Assembly (NCBI GenBank): GCA_015179125.1
Contig: WHVA01000095.1
Location: forward strand, 186,001-250,000
From: Gautieria morchelliformis
Lineage: Eukaryota > Basidiomycota > Agaricomycetes > Gomphales > Gomphaceae
Direction of reading: 5' to 3'
DNA length: 64,000 nucleotides
Of the stretch, positions 1 to 14,700 are shown in pieces. A program made the position numbers and the translations under genes. Below the pieces are notes generated by a model that did not search any database, was not told where the DNA came from, and saw only the letters and a list, made by a program, of their open reading frames with translations. Every line of letters starts with the position of its first letter. Position 1 is the stretch's first letter.

Positions 1-168
1 ACGAAAGAGGATGCAGAGGAAGGGAGCTTGGAGCTCCAGTTGCCCAAAAATTGGATGTCGCTCAAATCACTTTCAGTCACTGCCATTGGGTTTGGAGAGA
101 TAGCAGGTGGCGGTCGGCACCACGCTGACTCGATTAGGAAGGGACTAATTACGCCCATCGGAGTTTAA
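1..168 (+). CDS. possible 3' end of a gene entering from the left
   Basis: Frame 1 is open from the first base to a TAA at 166-168 (55 residues, no start visible). The peptide contains the stretch LPKNWMSLKSLSV and ends in GLITPIGV. I do not recognise it. It could be the last exon of an upstream gene or a chance open frame; only sequence to the left can decide. The 220 bp after it lead into the mitochondrial EF-G gene and hold no other convincing frame. Confidence 0.25.
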   Translation, partial: TKEDAEEGSLELQLPKNWMSLKSLSVTAIGFGEIAGGGRHHADSIRKGLITPIGV

Positions 169-388
169 ATCCATTACGCATGCACAGCGTCAGGACTCAG
201 GGGACCGGCGGGCACACAAGCACCCATGGCGACAATTATCGACACGACCACAACAGCAAACATTAAGTAACCCAAAAACTTACAGGACTTGTACGGAGCT
301 GGTGGGCGGGCAGCTACAGGTTTGGCATCATCTGAATAGGATTGCGAAGTATTTACTCAAATTTCCCCTTTATTAAAGGACCTCCATC

Positions 389-3443
<3,055 letters not shown>

Positions 3444-3645
3444 TAAATAGCCTTCCAGTGGCTGGGATCTGTCAGGATGTAGCCATAATTAGATAACCTA
3501 GCTGGTCTTTCCCACAGCCCAAAACTTGATCATTTAACAGCACGGAAGTCTAGACATGCAAAATGGTACATAAGTACCTATGTCCAATCGACAATTAACT
3601 TCAATTGTGGTTATACGGAATAAAAGCACCACTGACAAAATATAT

Positions 3646-3727
3646 TTCCACGACGGGGAATCGAACCCCGAGCTGCTGTGCACCAGCATTTGAAAGACAG
3701 CGATGTTAGCCATTACACCATCGTGGA
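3646..3727 (-). tRNA. tRNA-Glu (UUC) with a short intron
   Basis: The minus strand folds into a full cloverleaf. The acceptor TCCACGA pairs with TCGTGGA, the D stem is GTGT/ACAT, the anticodon stem GCTGT/ACAGC, and the T arm CGGGG-TTCGATT-CCCCG. The anticodon loop reads C-T-TTC-A followed by about 10 extra bases (AATGCTGGTG) before the last loop base. That fits a canonical nuclear tRNA intron after position 37. Anticodon TTC reads GAA (Glu). It lies between the convergent ends of MEF1 and the DUF262 gene. Confidence 0.93.
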
Positions 3728-3987
3728 TTCATAACTACATCGCATTCTAGAGGCATATATACGTATACTACTAAGGCCATACAGCGTCAGTCAATCTAGA
3801 GTAGTTTAGCGCTGGCCGTTATTTACCCATTCACATCGAAAGAAAACTGTAGTAGACAGAACCAGCACTCAAGGCGGCAAAACAGAACGTAAAAGAACAT
3901 GCAATGCGCAAGGAATCAAGCCGCCCTAGCAATGATCTTGTAACGCGAGCTAGACTCGTTCAACAACCTTTCCTCGTCTAGGAGAGA

Positions 3988-6923
3988 TCAGCGGCCGTGG
4001 TATCCAGATCCTCTCACAAATTCACGCCCATCTCTGCCTGGCATGCGCTCCGCGTCAGCATCACGTACTTTGGGATAAGGATCGCGACTCGAATATGAGC
4101 TTCGTGAACTGTCACGGCCGTAGTCGACCTCACGATCTCTATGAGAACCTTTGTCCTCGTGATTCAATTCACGCCCATCTCTGCCTGGCATGCGCTCCAC
4201 GTCAGCATCTCGAGGTTTGGGATAAGGATCACGACTCGAATATGAGTTTCGCGAACTGTCACGGCCGTGGTCGACCTCACGATCTCTGTGAGAACCTTTG
4301 TCCTCATGATGCTGACGGCCTTGACCGTCATAGCCATGGCGCTCACGATAGCCCCCGTCGTCACTACGTTCGTCTCTCGAAGACCGAGCAGAACCACCTT
4401 GCCATTGACCATTCAGCGTCTGGGAATCCAAATGATAAGCTCCGGCATTATTGTTTGTGGGAATGGGAGTCCTGATTGGGGTGTGCTGCATAGCCATATC
4501 ACGTGGATGAGTTGGTGGTATATTGAGCGGAGAAGTCGGGTGAGGCGAGTGATATTTTTGTTTAGATGCTGTACCCATCATCGTAGCCTCCAACGAGGGT
4601 GTGTTTTGTGATGCTTGATGTTGTGTATGAAGTGTAGGAAAGGGCGATTCCCGAGGAGGTAACGACTGAGGGGTATTTGTAGATGAAATTCCTGATCCTG
4701 TGGTATTAACAGTTATAGCTGCTTGGGCTTTGGCTGCCTGTATTCTGGCAAATCTACCAGGTCTTGTTACAGGCTGAGAGGAATTATGATTGTGAGGGAG
4801 AAGAATCACATCAGTAGTCTTCAAATGAAAGGACACAAAATGCACATACAGATTTATTATCTTCAGCTTTAGCTTTTGATGGGCCATTTATTGCTAATGA
4901 AAGCCTGGCAGAGGGGGATTTTGGGACTCTGTGCTGAGGAGGATCATGAGAGTCTTGAAGTTTCGGCGAGATATCGTCATCGTCTTCACTACTTTCATGC
5001 CTCTTTCGCTTCCCCAGCCCAGAATTATTCCTGACTGTGGGTGTACCTGATGAAGATCCAGCTATTGGCCTTCCTGAAGTCTCCACCTGAGGTGAGTCTG
5101 GGATCTGCTTAGAAAGCAGCTGGAACATCGTTTTGAAAACTTTGGCGTTCGCCCGGACATCCGCATGAACAGCCCGGGTTTCTGTGCGCAATGTACCGAT
5201 GGCCTGTGACAGTTGCGGAAGGGAAAATCGATCTTTGAACATGGCAATTAAGATACCTATCATAATGAACTCTGCCGGTGCCACACGGCTGGGTTTTTTG
5301 AGCGGTGCCTTCAGCTGTTTGTCTCTAGCAATATCTCTGAATGTCTTGAACACGTCGTGAATCCTTTTCCGAAAACCTTCTGAAGGACCATCTTCTCTCG
5401 AAAGCCACTTCTCGACCTGCATGGTGGTACCTTGCACTTGGCCTGGAAGCTGGTCGACGCAGTAGATTAACTGTGCAAGGTTTTGGAAGTCCCGGGCTCG
5501 AGCATGGTTTAAGTCCATATTTTCAGAAATACCATCTACGCCAAGATGGTATTCATTGGTGATCTCGCGAACCAGATCTGGCCATGGTCCGCTGATCGCC
5601 TGCATTTTTTCTGTGACAAGTCAGACACAATATAGCAAAAAGAGACCCATAATATACCGGCTGTTGTGAGTGCCATACCCATTTGAACTCTCTGGTAAAT
5701 CACGTGTAAGTAACAACTTCAAGAGTGCAGTAAGTAACATCGTACCTGAAACACTTCTCTTTCGAGATCCGGAGGCAATTCACTGTATTCAATGCAGACA
5801 ATCTGCTTATTTTGAAACAAAGTCTTATATTGGGGCGGTAAGAGCCTTCTCTTGGGACCAGTGGTACTGTCGATAAACCAGAGCTTCTCATTGGTGAAAC
5901 TGCTTGGAGCACATACTTGTCAGTTTAATTCAGAAGAAGCAGAAGAAGCATGTAACCTACGCATCGCGATCTACCAAGCGAGGATATGAGATTTTCCCAG
6001 AACAAACATACAAAAAGAGGCAGCGTACGTGGGATCTGCAGCCATCGCGTCAGAGCGAGTTCAGGTTCATCGTTCGAGAGGGACACTCACCAAGCCTCCA
6101 ATAAATCTTGTGTTTTTCATTACGGCGTGTTAGCACCGGTACAAGTACGCAAGGGGGACATGTCTTACTTCTGTATACTCGTCAACCGCTGCTTCCCGTC
6201 TATATCTCTAAGTTAGAGAGCATATCGCCTGCGGGCGAAACAACCCAGGCGCACCAATACACACTCGCCTTTGGTACGAGAAGGTCAACAAATGAGATGA
6301 TCCCAGGCACTTGAGACTCGACTCACTTCTCAGTACCATCGTCTTCGGTCGTGACGGCTATAAAGATATTCAGTGATTCGACCGTGTATTAGACACTGGA
6401 AACGACGAGCCGAATATGATTGGAGGAACATAGAAGTTGCGAAAGATGGAGTCGATAAGACCTATTTGTTTGGCTTCCGACCAGACGACATCTAAAGAAA
6501 CAGGAATATTAGAGCGGATGGTCGGCGAAAAGTAGTATTTGGAGGAAGAGAGTAGAAGGGCAAGGTGTATGTTAGATACAAGTTAGCAGCTAACAATGTT
6601 TTCGGCTTTAATCACGCTATGTGGTCTATGCACCATGACCCAGCTGTACAAGAACTGAACTCACCGCGTTGGTATTCGGGGTCAAGATTAATGTCGTTGT
6701 CATGAATTTGGTCTGAGTACAGTGGGATCAGGGCATCGTGAGGAGGAAAATATCATCATCGCTTGCCATATAGCGCTTTCGCAGTATACTGTGTCGTCCT
6801 ACCGGGTTTGAGCACATTGCGAAGCCTGTATCCCATTTTTTTTTTGGACTCCTTGGCCTTTGTCGCTTGTACGGCATTCTCTTCGTACGAAAGCTCCGTA
6901 AGATCCGAATCATCAGATAACAT
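3988..6923 (-). CDS. DUF262 (GmrSD N-domain-like) protein with low-complexity tail
   Basis: This is a multi-exon gene. I place the start at 6923 (MLSDDSDLTELSYEEN). Exons then give DPEYQR, DVVWSEAKQIGLIDSIF, FYVPPIIFAV and the hallmark DGKQRLTSIQKFIGGL, split by introns. Next come FIDSTTGPKRRLLPPQ and CIEYSELPPDLEREVFQRVQ. This order is typical of the DUF262 domain, known from the N-terminus of GmrSD-type modification-dependent restriction enzymes and also found in fungi. A helical middle region (starting MQAISGPWPDLVREI) and a basic KRKRHESSEDDDD stretch follow. An Arg/Asp/Ser-rich tail of about 270 residues holds a 49-residue direct duplication. The intron before the tail lies near 4774-4847. 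No HNH or other nuclease motif is visible. The role in fungi is unknown; nuclear location is inferred from the basic motif. Confidence 0.75.
4021..4314 (-). repeat. two-copy 147-bp in-frame repeat in the DUF262 gene tail
   Basis: Two adjacent direct copies, at 4021-4167 and 4168-about 4314, encode 49-residue units. Each unit contains HEDKGSHRDREVD, GRDSSR, SYSSRDPYPK and ERMPGRDGRE. The period is a multiple of three, so the frame is kept. The copies differ at several bases, so this is not an assembly stutter. Confidence 0.85.
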
Positions 6924-7224
6924 ATCGAGAAGAAATGGTTAGTGAGGTGGTATGGGCAAAGCGCAGGATAGGCCCATAAACACCCACAACGCGGTCGACG
7001 GCGGACTCGACCCGTTCGTAGTAAGTACTGGCAGTAGTTTATGTTGATATCAACCATTCATCATGTGAGCATGATACTTATAGCCAGCGCTGGGTTCAGA
7101 GCGCTTTCTTGTAGCATGTCATGGAACGAGGCGCAGCTAAGGTGATCCAAATATAGAGGCGGCTTACAGATATCATTAGAGCCGGAAACATTAGACAATT
7201 ATGAACACACTCTCCCCCAATGAA

Positions 7225-8652
7225 CTAACTAGCCAGCTCACTTACGCACTCCCAGCCGCCCTTGAGTCTCTCCTTCCACAGCGTAACCTTGCCATCCCCA
7301 CAGCTGACCGCTAGGATGTTGCCCGCAAGGCTCCATGAAACACGCCATACAACGTCTGGGAACCTATTGCTAGAGGCACCGGACATGGACGACGGGTCTA
7401 GGGCTGTCTTCGTCCAGGGTGCTGTAGGAGCATCTTTAATCCAAATAAGCACCGTCTTATCCTAAAGGGTCATGTGAGTATCCTCGCATGCAATGGTGAT
7501 CTCTAAAATTATTTTACCTGAGAGGCCGTGGCAATGTATGAACGTGGAAGACCAATGTTCGGGGCCCAAGCAACGTCGCGAACCCAGTCAGTATGCCCCT
7601 CCAGTGTATCTTCTTCAATCCAAGCTTGCTGGTCCTCCCTTCATTTCCGTACGGCTGAGTTTCTAGGTGACACACGGAATGCTGCCAATGAAACGCACCT
7701 AAAGCCCCAGATCTTTACTAGATTATCGCATCCGGCGCTTGCAAATCTCTTCGTCGTTGTATGAGCAGGTTGATCAGGGTTTCCGCCCGGTGCAGTAGGT
7801 TGCTGCTGCTGTTGAGTAATGAGCGACCCGGGGAGCGTAGCAGGGGCCCACGAGACCGCGTTGCAACCAATTGCATGGCCATTAAAGATATCTGCTCCCC
7901 ATGTCCCGTCGTCTGAGAGGATACTATTGTACAGAAATGGGTGAAAGAGTGACAAAATATCTACCCACTTTTAAAAGTAAGAACTGATAGTTTTCCATCG
8001 GAAGATGCACACGCCACTATCGCACCGAGCTCGTGGGGAGCCCAGCTCACCGAATTAACTTTGCAGAAACAGACTTAGCGAGTCAAAACTGTATGATTCA
8101 AGATTCCTTACACACCTGACGCGTTGTGAAGACTGTGCTCCTTAATCTTTGCCCAGCCACCGAAGCCTCCTCCTTGTGCTTGTCCTTGTGACTGCTCTTT
8201 CCAGATCAAAACTTTGCCATCATATGAGCACGACGCTAGAATGTGCCCATATTTTGGATGAGCCCATGCAACTTGCCAAACAGGGCCATTGTGACTATAA
8301 CATGGCGATAAGCTTTCTTTCGCCATTGCCCACCAAGGTTTATCTAGCACATACCCTCTCAGTGTCTGACCATCCTTCTTTTGTGGTTCGCCATTGACAA
8401 CCTCAAAGACTCTGACAGAACGATCTGAGGAACAAGTAGCAAGCCTTTTGCCATAGTAATCAAGCTGAGCATCGTGCTAATAGTATCGTTCGTGAGCAAA
8501 CCATTCTAAGTAGCAAAACATGGTACAAGATGCGTGACGCACAATCATGTCATCATGTGCTGTTTCGATGGGCACTGATTTTGGTGCGGCAGATGTCGCC
8601 TACATGGCCCCTATTAGACAACATTCAACGGTGAGGACTTGTAACATACCAT
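7225..8652 (-). CDS. SEC13: SEC13, WD40 coat and nucleoporin protein
   Basis: This six-bladed WD40 protein is shared by the COPII outer coat (with SEC31) and the Y-shaped nuclear pore complex. The start exon is tiny: ATG at 8652 followed at once by GTATGT. The next exon opens [19 protein letters not shown]. Further exons carry [96 protein letters not shown] and [19 protein letters not shown]. This is the canonical SEC13 blade order. The stop is at 7225-7227 (ending ECVSELAS). A Gln run (QQQQQ) sits in one loop. The adjacent genes transcribed the same way look independent. Confidence 0.92.
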
Positions 8653-9040
8653 CTTCGTATTGACAGTAGGGACGTGGCTGGGCGCTAAAGTGTAACAAGC
8701 GCGCCAACATGGGAGCGCCTAATTATTAGCCTCACCCTAGCCACTATTCCGCCTAAGCACTCAAGTACTCAGGCCTTGATGCATGGACCCCCTATAAGTA
8801 CTTAGCTAGTGAACGGATCATATGGCTCGGAATCAAGATGGATAAAATTTCGTATATACAGCACTATAACCGCAACAGAGATAGCAAAAAAGAATCAGCA
8901 CTTTGGACAACTAACATACATACACAAAGCAATACAGTGGTCTACCGCCATGAAACAGACGACCCAGAGAACGAAATGCAAAACGAGTAATAGCAATACG
9001 AGAGCTATGGAAAGCAAGTCAACAGCATACTAAGCCAAAA
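8653..9040. other. intergenic region between SEC13 and the WOPR gene
   Basis: This 388-bp stretch separates the SEC13 start from the WOPR gene stop. It should hold the SEC13 promoter and the WOPR gene 3' end. I see no gene or repeat; the open frames inside are short and lack coding character. Confidence 0.6.
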
Positions 9041-10601
9041 TCATGGTGCGATTCCATCTTCCGCATCTTGCGTGTCGTTCTCTGCCACAGGCTTCTGGTC
9101 CACCTCGTCCGGTTTGGTGGTATTAACAGTACCAGAACTAGGACGCCAGCCTGTGAAAGGCTGATGATAATAAGGCATCATTCCCATGGATAGGCCTTGT
9201 CCAGGTCCAGACTGTGGATATACATGTGGGGGTATATGTTGTGTGTAGAATGCCGCCTGAGGAGGATATGCCGGGTGCGGATCGGAACCGGTGGGAGGGT
9301 AGGGAGTATATGGAACGGATGGACCGGGATGAGGATAGTATCCTGCCGGCAGTGGGAGATAGCTCCCGGCCGGTCCCGGCACGCTACCATAGGCTGAATA
9401 AAAAGTGGCGTGGTCGTACCCACCTGGTTGCACAGGAGAGGTGGGTGGCGAAGACGAACTTGTGAGAGGAGAGCCTGTGGGTTGCGTTTGTGCCTGGCCA
9501 ACATCGGAGGGTGATTCGTCGGCTGCCTGGGCTGGCCGCTTGCGGCGCGCTTTCGATGACCCTTCGTCGTATGGTTCGTACCGTTTCTGAGGACGTTTCG
9601 ACTTTGCCGGAGCTGGAGCGGATGAACCTTCGACCGAGGACACGGAAGGGAGCTCCCCTAGTCCAAGCGTTGGAGATTCCGGCTCATCCGCTTCGCCTCT
9701 ATAAATGCCTTAGTATATAAAGGGCTAATATCATCGTTACAGTGACACACCTGTATCGCGGAACACCATCAGAATCATACTCGACGCGTGGCGGGACACG
9801 AAAATGCGTCTTGTCAAGATATTCGGGGCTGATCTCAAGGGCGGCAAGCTCAGGGAGAGAAGAAGGCGTACGCAGGCGACCCTGCTCCACATCTTCGACC
9901 TTGTAGTATGAAATAAGGTGCTGTGCCACTCCGCCGATTGAGAGAGAAAAAGTCTGAATAAATCATCAGTTTGCACCCAAGAAAAAATGAATGCGGCTCG
10001 CCTTCTTCATCATTCCCTGAGATTTAAACTTCTTGCTGTTGGTGAGACTGCCAAAGAGCGATCTTTCACGAGCTCGATCCACATCACCAGAGGTTATATT
10101 CTTGGGCCGGGAAAGCGTAGACGAGTCATTGCGGAGTAGAGTCGGATGAGTACCGTCGTTGACAAGAATGGAAGGACTGGTACTCGTTGGTGCCGTCGAC
10201 CGTTGAGCTCCCCGCAGGTTTGCCTTCTTATCTGTCTCGCGGTATAGCTGGCATTACCCACTGTCAGCCCATAACCTTGCGAGGACAGTGTATTGACGAC
10301 GACGCACCAAGAAATTACCCAAAATTCGACTGGGACTCCAGAAGAAGCCGTCTGTCCAACGTTTGATGCCACTCTCATCCTCATCGAACACGAAGACAGA
10401 TCCGGAAGTGATCATCCTCCTCTCGGAGTCGACTAGACGACGCGTGACTCTTGGAATCATGCCGCGGCGAGCGGCCTCCAGTATAAGTAACGCATCACCG
10501 GTAGTCTCTATCCACCCCGTCCAAGGTGGATCCGTCCAGGCCTGCACTGGTTCTTCTTGAGCATCTGAAACGGGAGCAGATATGTTGGCGTCGGCAGACA
10601 T
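9041..10601 (-). CDS. Gti1/Pac2 family (WOPR-domain) transcription regulator
   Basis: WOPR proteins are fungal DNA-binding regulators of morphology and development (S. pombe Gti1 and Pac2, Candida Wor1). The start at 10601 gives MSADANISAPVSDAQEE, then the first WOPR half: WTGWIETTGDALLILEAARR, RRMITSGSVFVFDEDESGI and KRWTDGFFWSPSRILGNFLV, running on to YRE. After introns the second half follows with KKTFSLSIGGVAQHLISYYK and later LDKTHFRVPPRVEYDSD. The C-terminus is Pro/Tyr/Ser-rich (for example SYLPLPAGYYPHPGPSVPY), as in other family members. The stop TGA is at 9041-9043. Which subfamily (Gti1 or Pac2) it belongs to I cannot decide. The protein should be nuclear. Confidence 0.88.
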
Positions 10602-11734
10602 AGAAGTAGCTGTAAGGGAATGGTTAATCGATGTGCATGATCAACCTAGTGACCTAAGGCAAACAAGATTTCATTGGACTTACTGACTCGAAGATGTTGA
10701 AGCCTACATCGCGGTGAAGTTCGGTGAACTATTAGGTTTTGCCAACAAGGTTAAACTTCAGAACTCACTGAGGAGGAGGTTGAAAAACTGAGGATCACTT
10801 AGCTAAGCTCTGCGGGCGGACCTCCAAGTTCAATCTCCACACACCGATCGCTATAACAACCTCGGATGCTTACTTACACCAAAATCTCACCTTAACGCAA
10901 TAAATGTTTTTATTACTGGGATCAATTCATGGCTAACACTGTGTAGTACAGTATTTGTGCCCTGGCTCGGCAAGTTTACACAGTTACGCAACACACGACT
11001 GGCTCTCAGAAACTCAGAAAGCAATGATCATGATCATGAAACTCATGAACATTATGAACATTTGAGGTAAGTTTACATACATAATGCATTATTTTACTGG
11101 AGAAGTCATCGCAAGAGCACATACATAAGCTCATGTGAACCTAACATACGAGAGCTCAGAGGAACATAAGCCATCTATACACACAGAGGCAAACAGGTGA
11201 TACTGTACTAGCAAGGAACCCAAAATAATACATCAGAGCAAGATATCATTGCAAGAAAAAAAAAAAAAAAACTATCCACCGTCCGATCAAGCGCTGAACC
11301 AGATCATGTTGTGGCGCCTTGCCATTCTCTCCCTACTCGTAAAGGGTCCAACTTCTCGCCCAACAACTCATGCCACTCTGAGCCAATCGCACCGTGCATC
11401 GGCGTCCAAGTATCAGACTTACTATCTGGGGAATAGCTGAGAATAAGAGAGTACTGAGTCGCAGCCGTGAGGGCATAGCTTCAGACACACCTTCGCTCTG
11501 CATGCTGTCTTACGGACCGGAGGTCTGCCATGGATTGTCGCGCCATGGCAACGGTAGCTCGCAAGTAAGACAGTGTGTCACGCTTTGCGACATTGTTCCG
11601 TATTGCAGACGAGGGATATTTCCTGCCAATCGGTCCAGCAAAGACATCGTGCCTGCATTTTTTTGCCCCAGGTTCCTCGACAGCGCTGCATATGTGTAGT
11701 GTAAGGGAAACCCCATCTCAACCACAGGTCTGAC
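10602..11734. other. intergenic region upstream of the WOPR gene and downstream of SAC3
   Basis: About 1.1 kb. It should contain the long promoter and 5' leader usual for WOPR regulators, and the SAC3 3' end. There is an A-run of about 18 bases near 11256-11273. Open frames here are short and on either strand; none resembles a known protein. Confidence 0.5.
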
Positions 11735-14700
11735 TCACCAGCTGGAATGGGTAAGATCATCTGGCTGGTCGCAAGTACGGTTCCTTTTCATGGGGGATGA
11801 CTCTGGTTGCACCTGTTGCTCCACGACTGACGTCTTGCGAAGAACTTCAACAAATGACGCGACTTTCGACGACATGCATTTGACGCCCAAATTGAAAGTC
11901 GTGTCTGGCGAAACGTGTGCACGGATTTGATGGAACATTAGGTGAGCCAGACGTTCAAGTACAGCCTTAGCGTAGAACTCTGGATGCGCAGGTATATCAG
12001 TTGTTATCGGATGGCTCACGTGAGTTTCAGTACCTCGACCACCTGATAGCTCTACGCTCAATTCTGTTCTCAGTAAAAGAGCGTGCGGATTTGACGCAAG
12101 CCATTCCAAGCTAAGGTAATTTATGAATGTTTCAAACGCCGATCTGCATCGAATGAGCTGCTAGTTGACCAAGGCAATAGCAGGCAACTACTCACGACTG
12201 GTCAACGATAGATGACCCATTAAAAACAGGCAACTGCTTCAGGGACATGTTGACTTGACAGACTAGCAGCGTTTCTGTCGCGAGGCGATTGATATGACGC
12301 AGCATAACGGTTATGACCTTTCCGTAGAGTAGCCAATCGACTGCGGTCTGATTAAACAGAATTGCCACATTATAAACGAGACACTCACATCCCCGATTTT
12401 GGTCTAATTGGCAACTACTAATCCATTCGTTCAATGCTATGTCCCATGGTACGAAAAACATCTTGAAAACATCTGGGAAAGGGTTAGCAATGTCGTAATA
12501 GGCCTCTGAAGGAACCCACCGTCAAGAGATACCCTCTCAACGAGTCGGCCAACAGTATCCATCGGCAATGCTTGAAGTGCAGCTGAGAATTGATCGTCCA
12601 AATGACGATCGTCGTTGACAAATGCAAGTATCTGCCAAGATTCAATGATACCTCCTTTTTGGAATTGGTCCAACTCGAGTGATATGGGCGTGTTTAGGCC
12701 GGCAGAGGTCTCAGTCCATTGTAAGAGCAAAACAGATGGAACGTAATGCCGGTCTGCGGGTAACGAAGACAAAAGGGTTCGTACACGTGCGAGGTCACCT
12801 TGAATCGTACTGCATGCAGGTGAGATCGCCGCATTGGATTGACGCTGCACGGGACTAACCTTTCGTCCATCGATGGAGTCAAGTCAATAATGAGGACTCC
12901 GGGCCCATGGCTGGGACCTGTAGGTTTCCAGCCAGTCTCCGAAATCAAGATTCGATCCAAGCCGGGATGTTCTGTGGACGCAGTGGAGCTATCCGCACCA
13001 AACTTCAATCGGAGCCACTCTGCGGTGCTTGGATTCTCTGAAGTTGTGGATAGCCACACCTCCCAACCAGGAGGACACGAGTTGCTGAGATGGAGGCGTT
13101 TCACGATTGAAGATAAAAAGGTGCCTGATTCCCAAAGTCTGAGACGCCTGGCCTCCGTCTGTTGATAGGTAGATGAATACACCCGACTGGAGTCATGATG
13201 AGCAGCCAACAAACCTCCTTAATGGCAGCAAGAGTCGTTTCATCATCAGCGCGTTTGATGGACTTCTTTGACCGTTTCCGCAGGCTAACACTTGAAGATG
13301 CCTGAGATGTATCCTCCCATGAGACCAGATCTTCCTCGCTATGATACTCCATCTTCCTGCCGCTGTCGGTGGTGGTATTGCTGAGGCCCATGTCCCTAAT
13401 ACTACTCTTGAAATGCTCTTTTCGCTCTCGCATTAGTTCTCGAGCATGTCCACGGTCTGTGACTTTGTGTTTCCAATGTGTAAACACCTTGAACAAGAAA
13501 TGGTGCTCAAGATATCGATCTGCCTGTGCCAACGCCTCGGCTGCAGCACGTCGACGTTCTTGTTGCCGCTCGAATAATAGTTCCTCTGTTGTCAGCCGCG
13601 GCAACGATGGTGCCGGCGCCGCAGGCACGGGGATATCTGCATTCACAGGTTCAGCTGATGGAGGCCCAGCTGATGAAGGCCCTGGGATGTGTACGGAGGA
13701 GACAGAAACGGGGTGGGAAAGGGGACGTTCTGTTTGATTCGGAGGATTGGGCACCGCTAGAGACTGCGTATGGAGAGGAGGTAGGGGTGTAAACACAGGC
13801 TTGGTCAATGAAACAGGGAGTGAATGATTTGTAGAGCCGGATGGTAATGGAAATGATCCTGCTGCTGTCCAAGGTGCTTCGGGTGTGGACACCAGCGCGG
13901 GAACTGGTGGACGAAAGCTTTCGGGCGCTGGTGTAGGGGGAGTGCCGGTAAGGACAAATGGCTGGGTAGTCAATACCTGCGACGTTGGTGTTTCAGCGCT
14001 ACCGACATTGGAGGGATGTACTTCTGGCTTCTGATCGGAGACACCCCATTCCAGTGGTGGAGGTAGGAATGGAGTGGGTGATGGAATCGAGGGTGCAAAT
14101 ACAGGTTCTCCATTGGGTATACGGCGAGCGAGGGAATCCTGGCTGGATTTCCGTTCAACTACTGTCTTGGATATCCGGGTCGGAGATACAGCGCCAGACT
14201 CTTTCATATTCCATGTCGAGGACGCTTTGCCAAAGCGACCATCGACAATTTGAACGTCATCGAGTTCGCCTCTCTTAGACTCAACAAGGCTCCTAGAGTG
14301 ACGTTGCGACAATTGCTTCGCATCTGCGTTTCTAAGAATTAACGAGCCCAACCGCATGTAAGATTTGAATCACTCACGCTCAAACTTGCTATTTCTGTTG
14401 AGCTGGACAGCCGTAGATGTTCCTGATTCATCAGCATCCTCTACCACGATGATGCCGAAATGTTGAGCAACTTCTCCCGCCTTCTCCTCGGTATCCATCC
14501 CTAACATCTCCATCAAGTCCCTGGTCGGCAATGGTCTATGTCGAGTTGTATATGCCTTCCACAATGCATGTATGGCACCTTTGCGAACGCCTCCGAAATG
14601 ATATTCCAGCAAACACCCCATCAAATAGCTGGTTCCCAAATTTTGGACCCGTTTGAAGAATCTGGTAAATGCATTGAGACACGCCTCGCTATTGCGAAAC

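Noticed and set aside
11394-11699. Plus-strand open frame between the WOPR gene and SAC3
   Set aside because: It has no protein-like conservation signals and lies in the probable 3' flank of SAC3.
13369-13792. Plus-strand frames opposite the SAC3 linker
   Set aside because: They lie opposite a Pro/Ser-rich coding region of SAC3 and have no recognisable motif.
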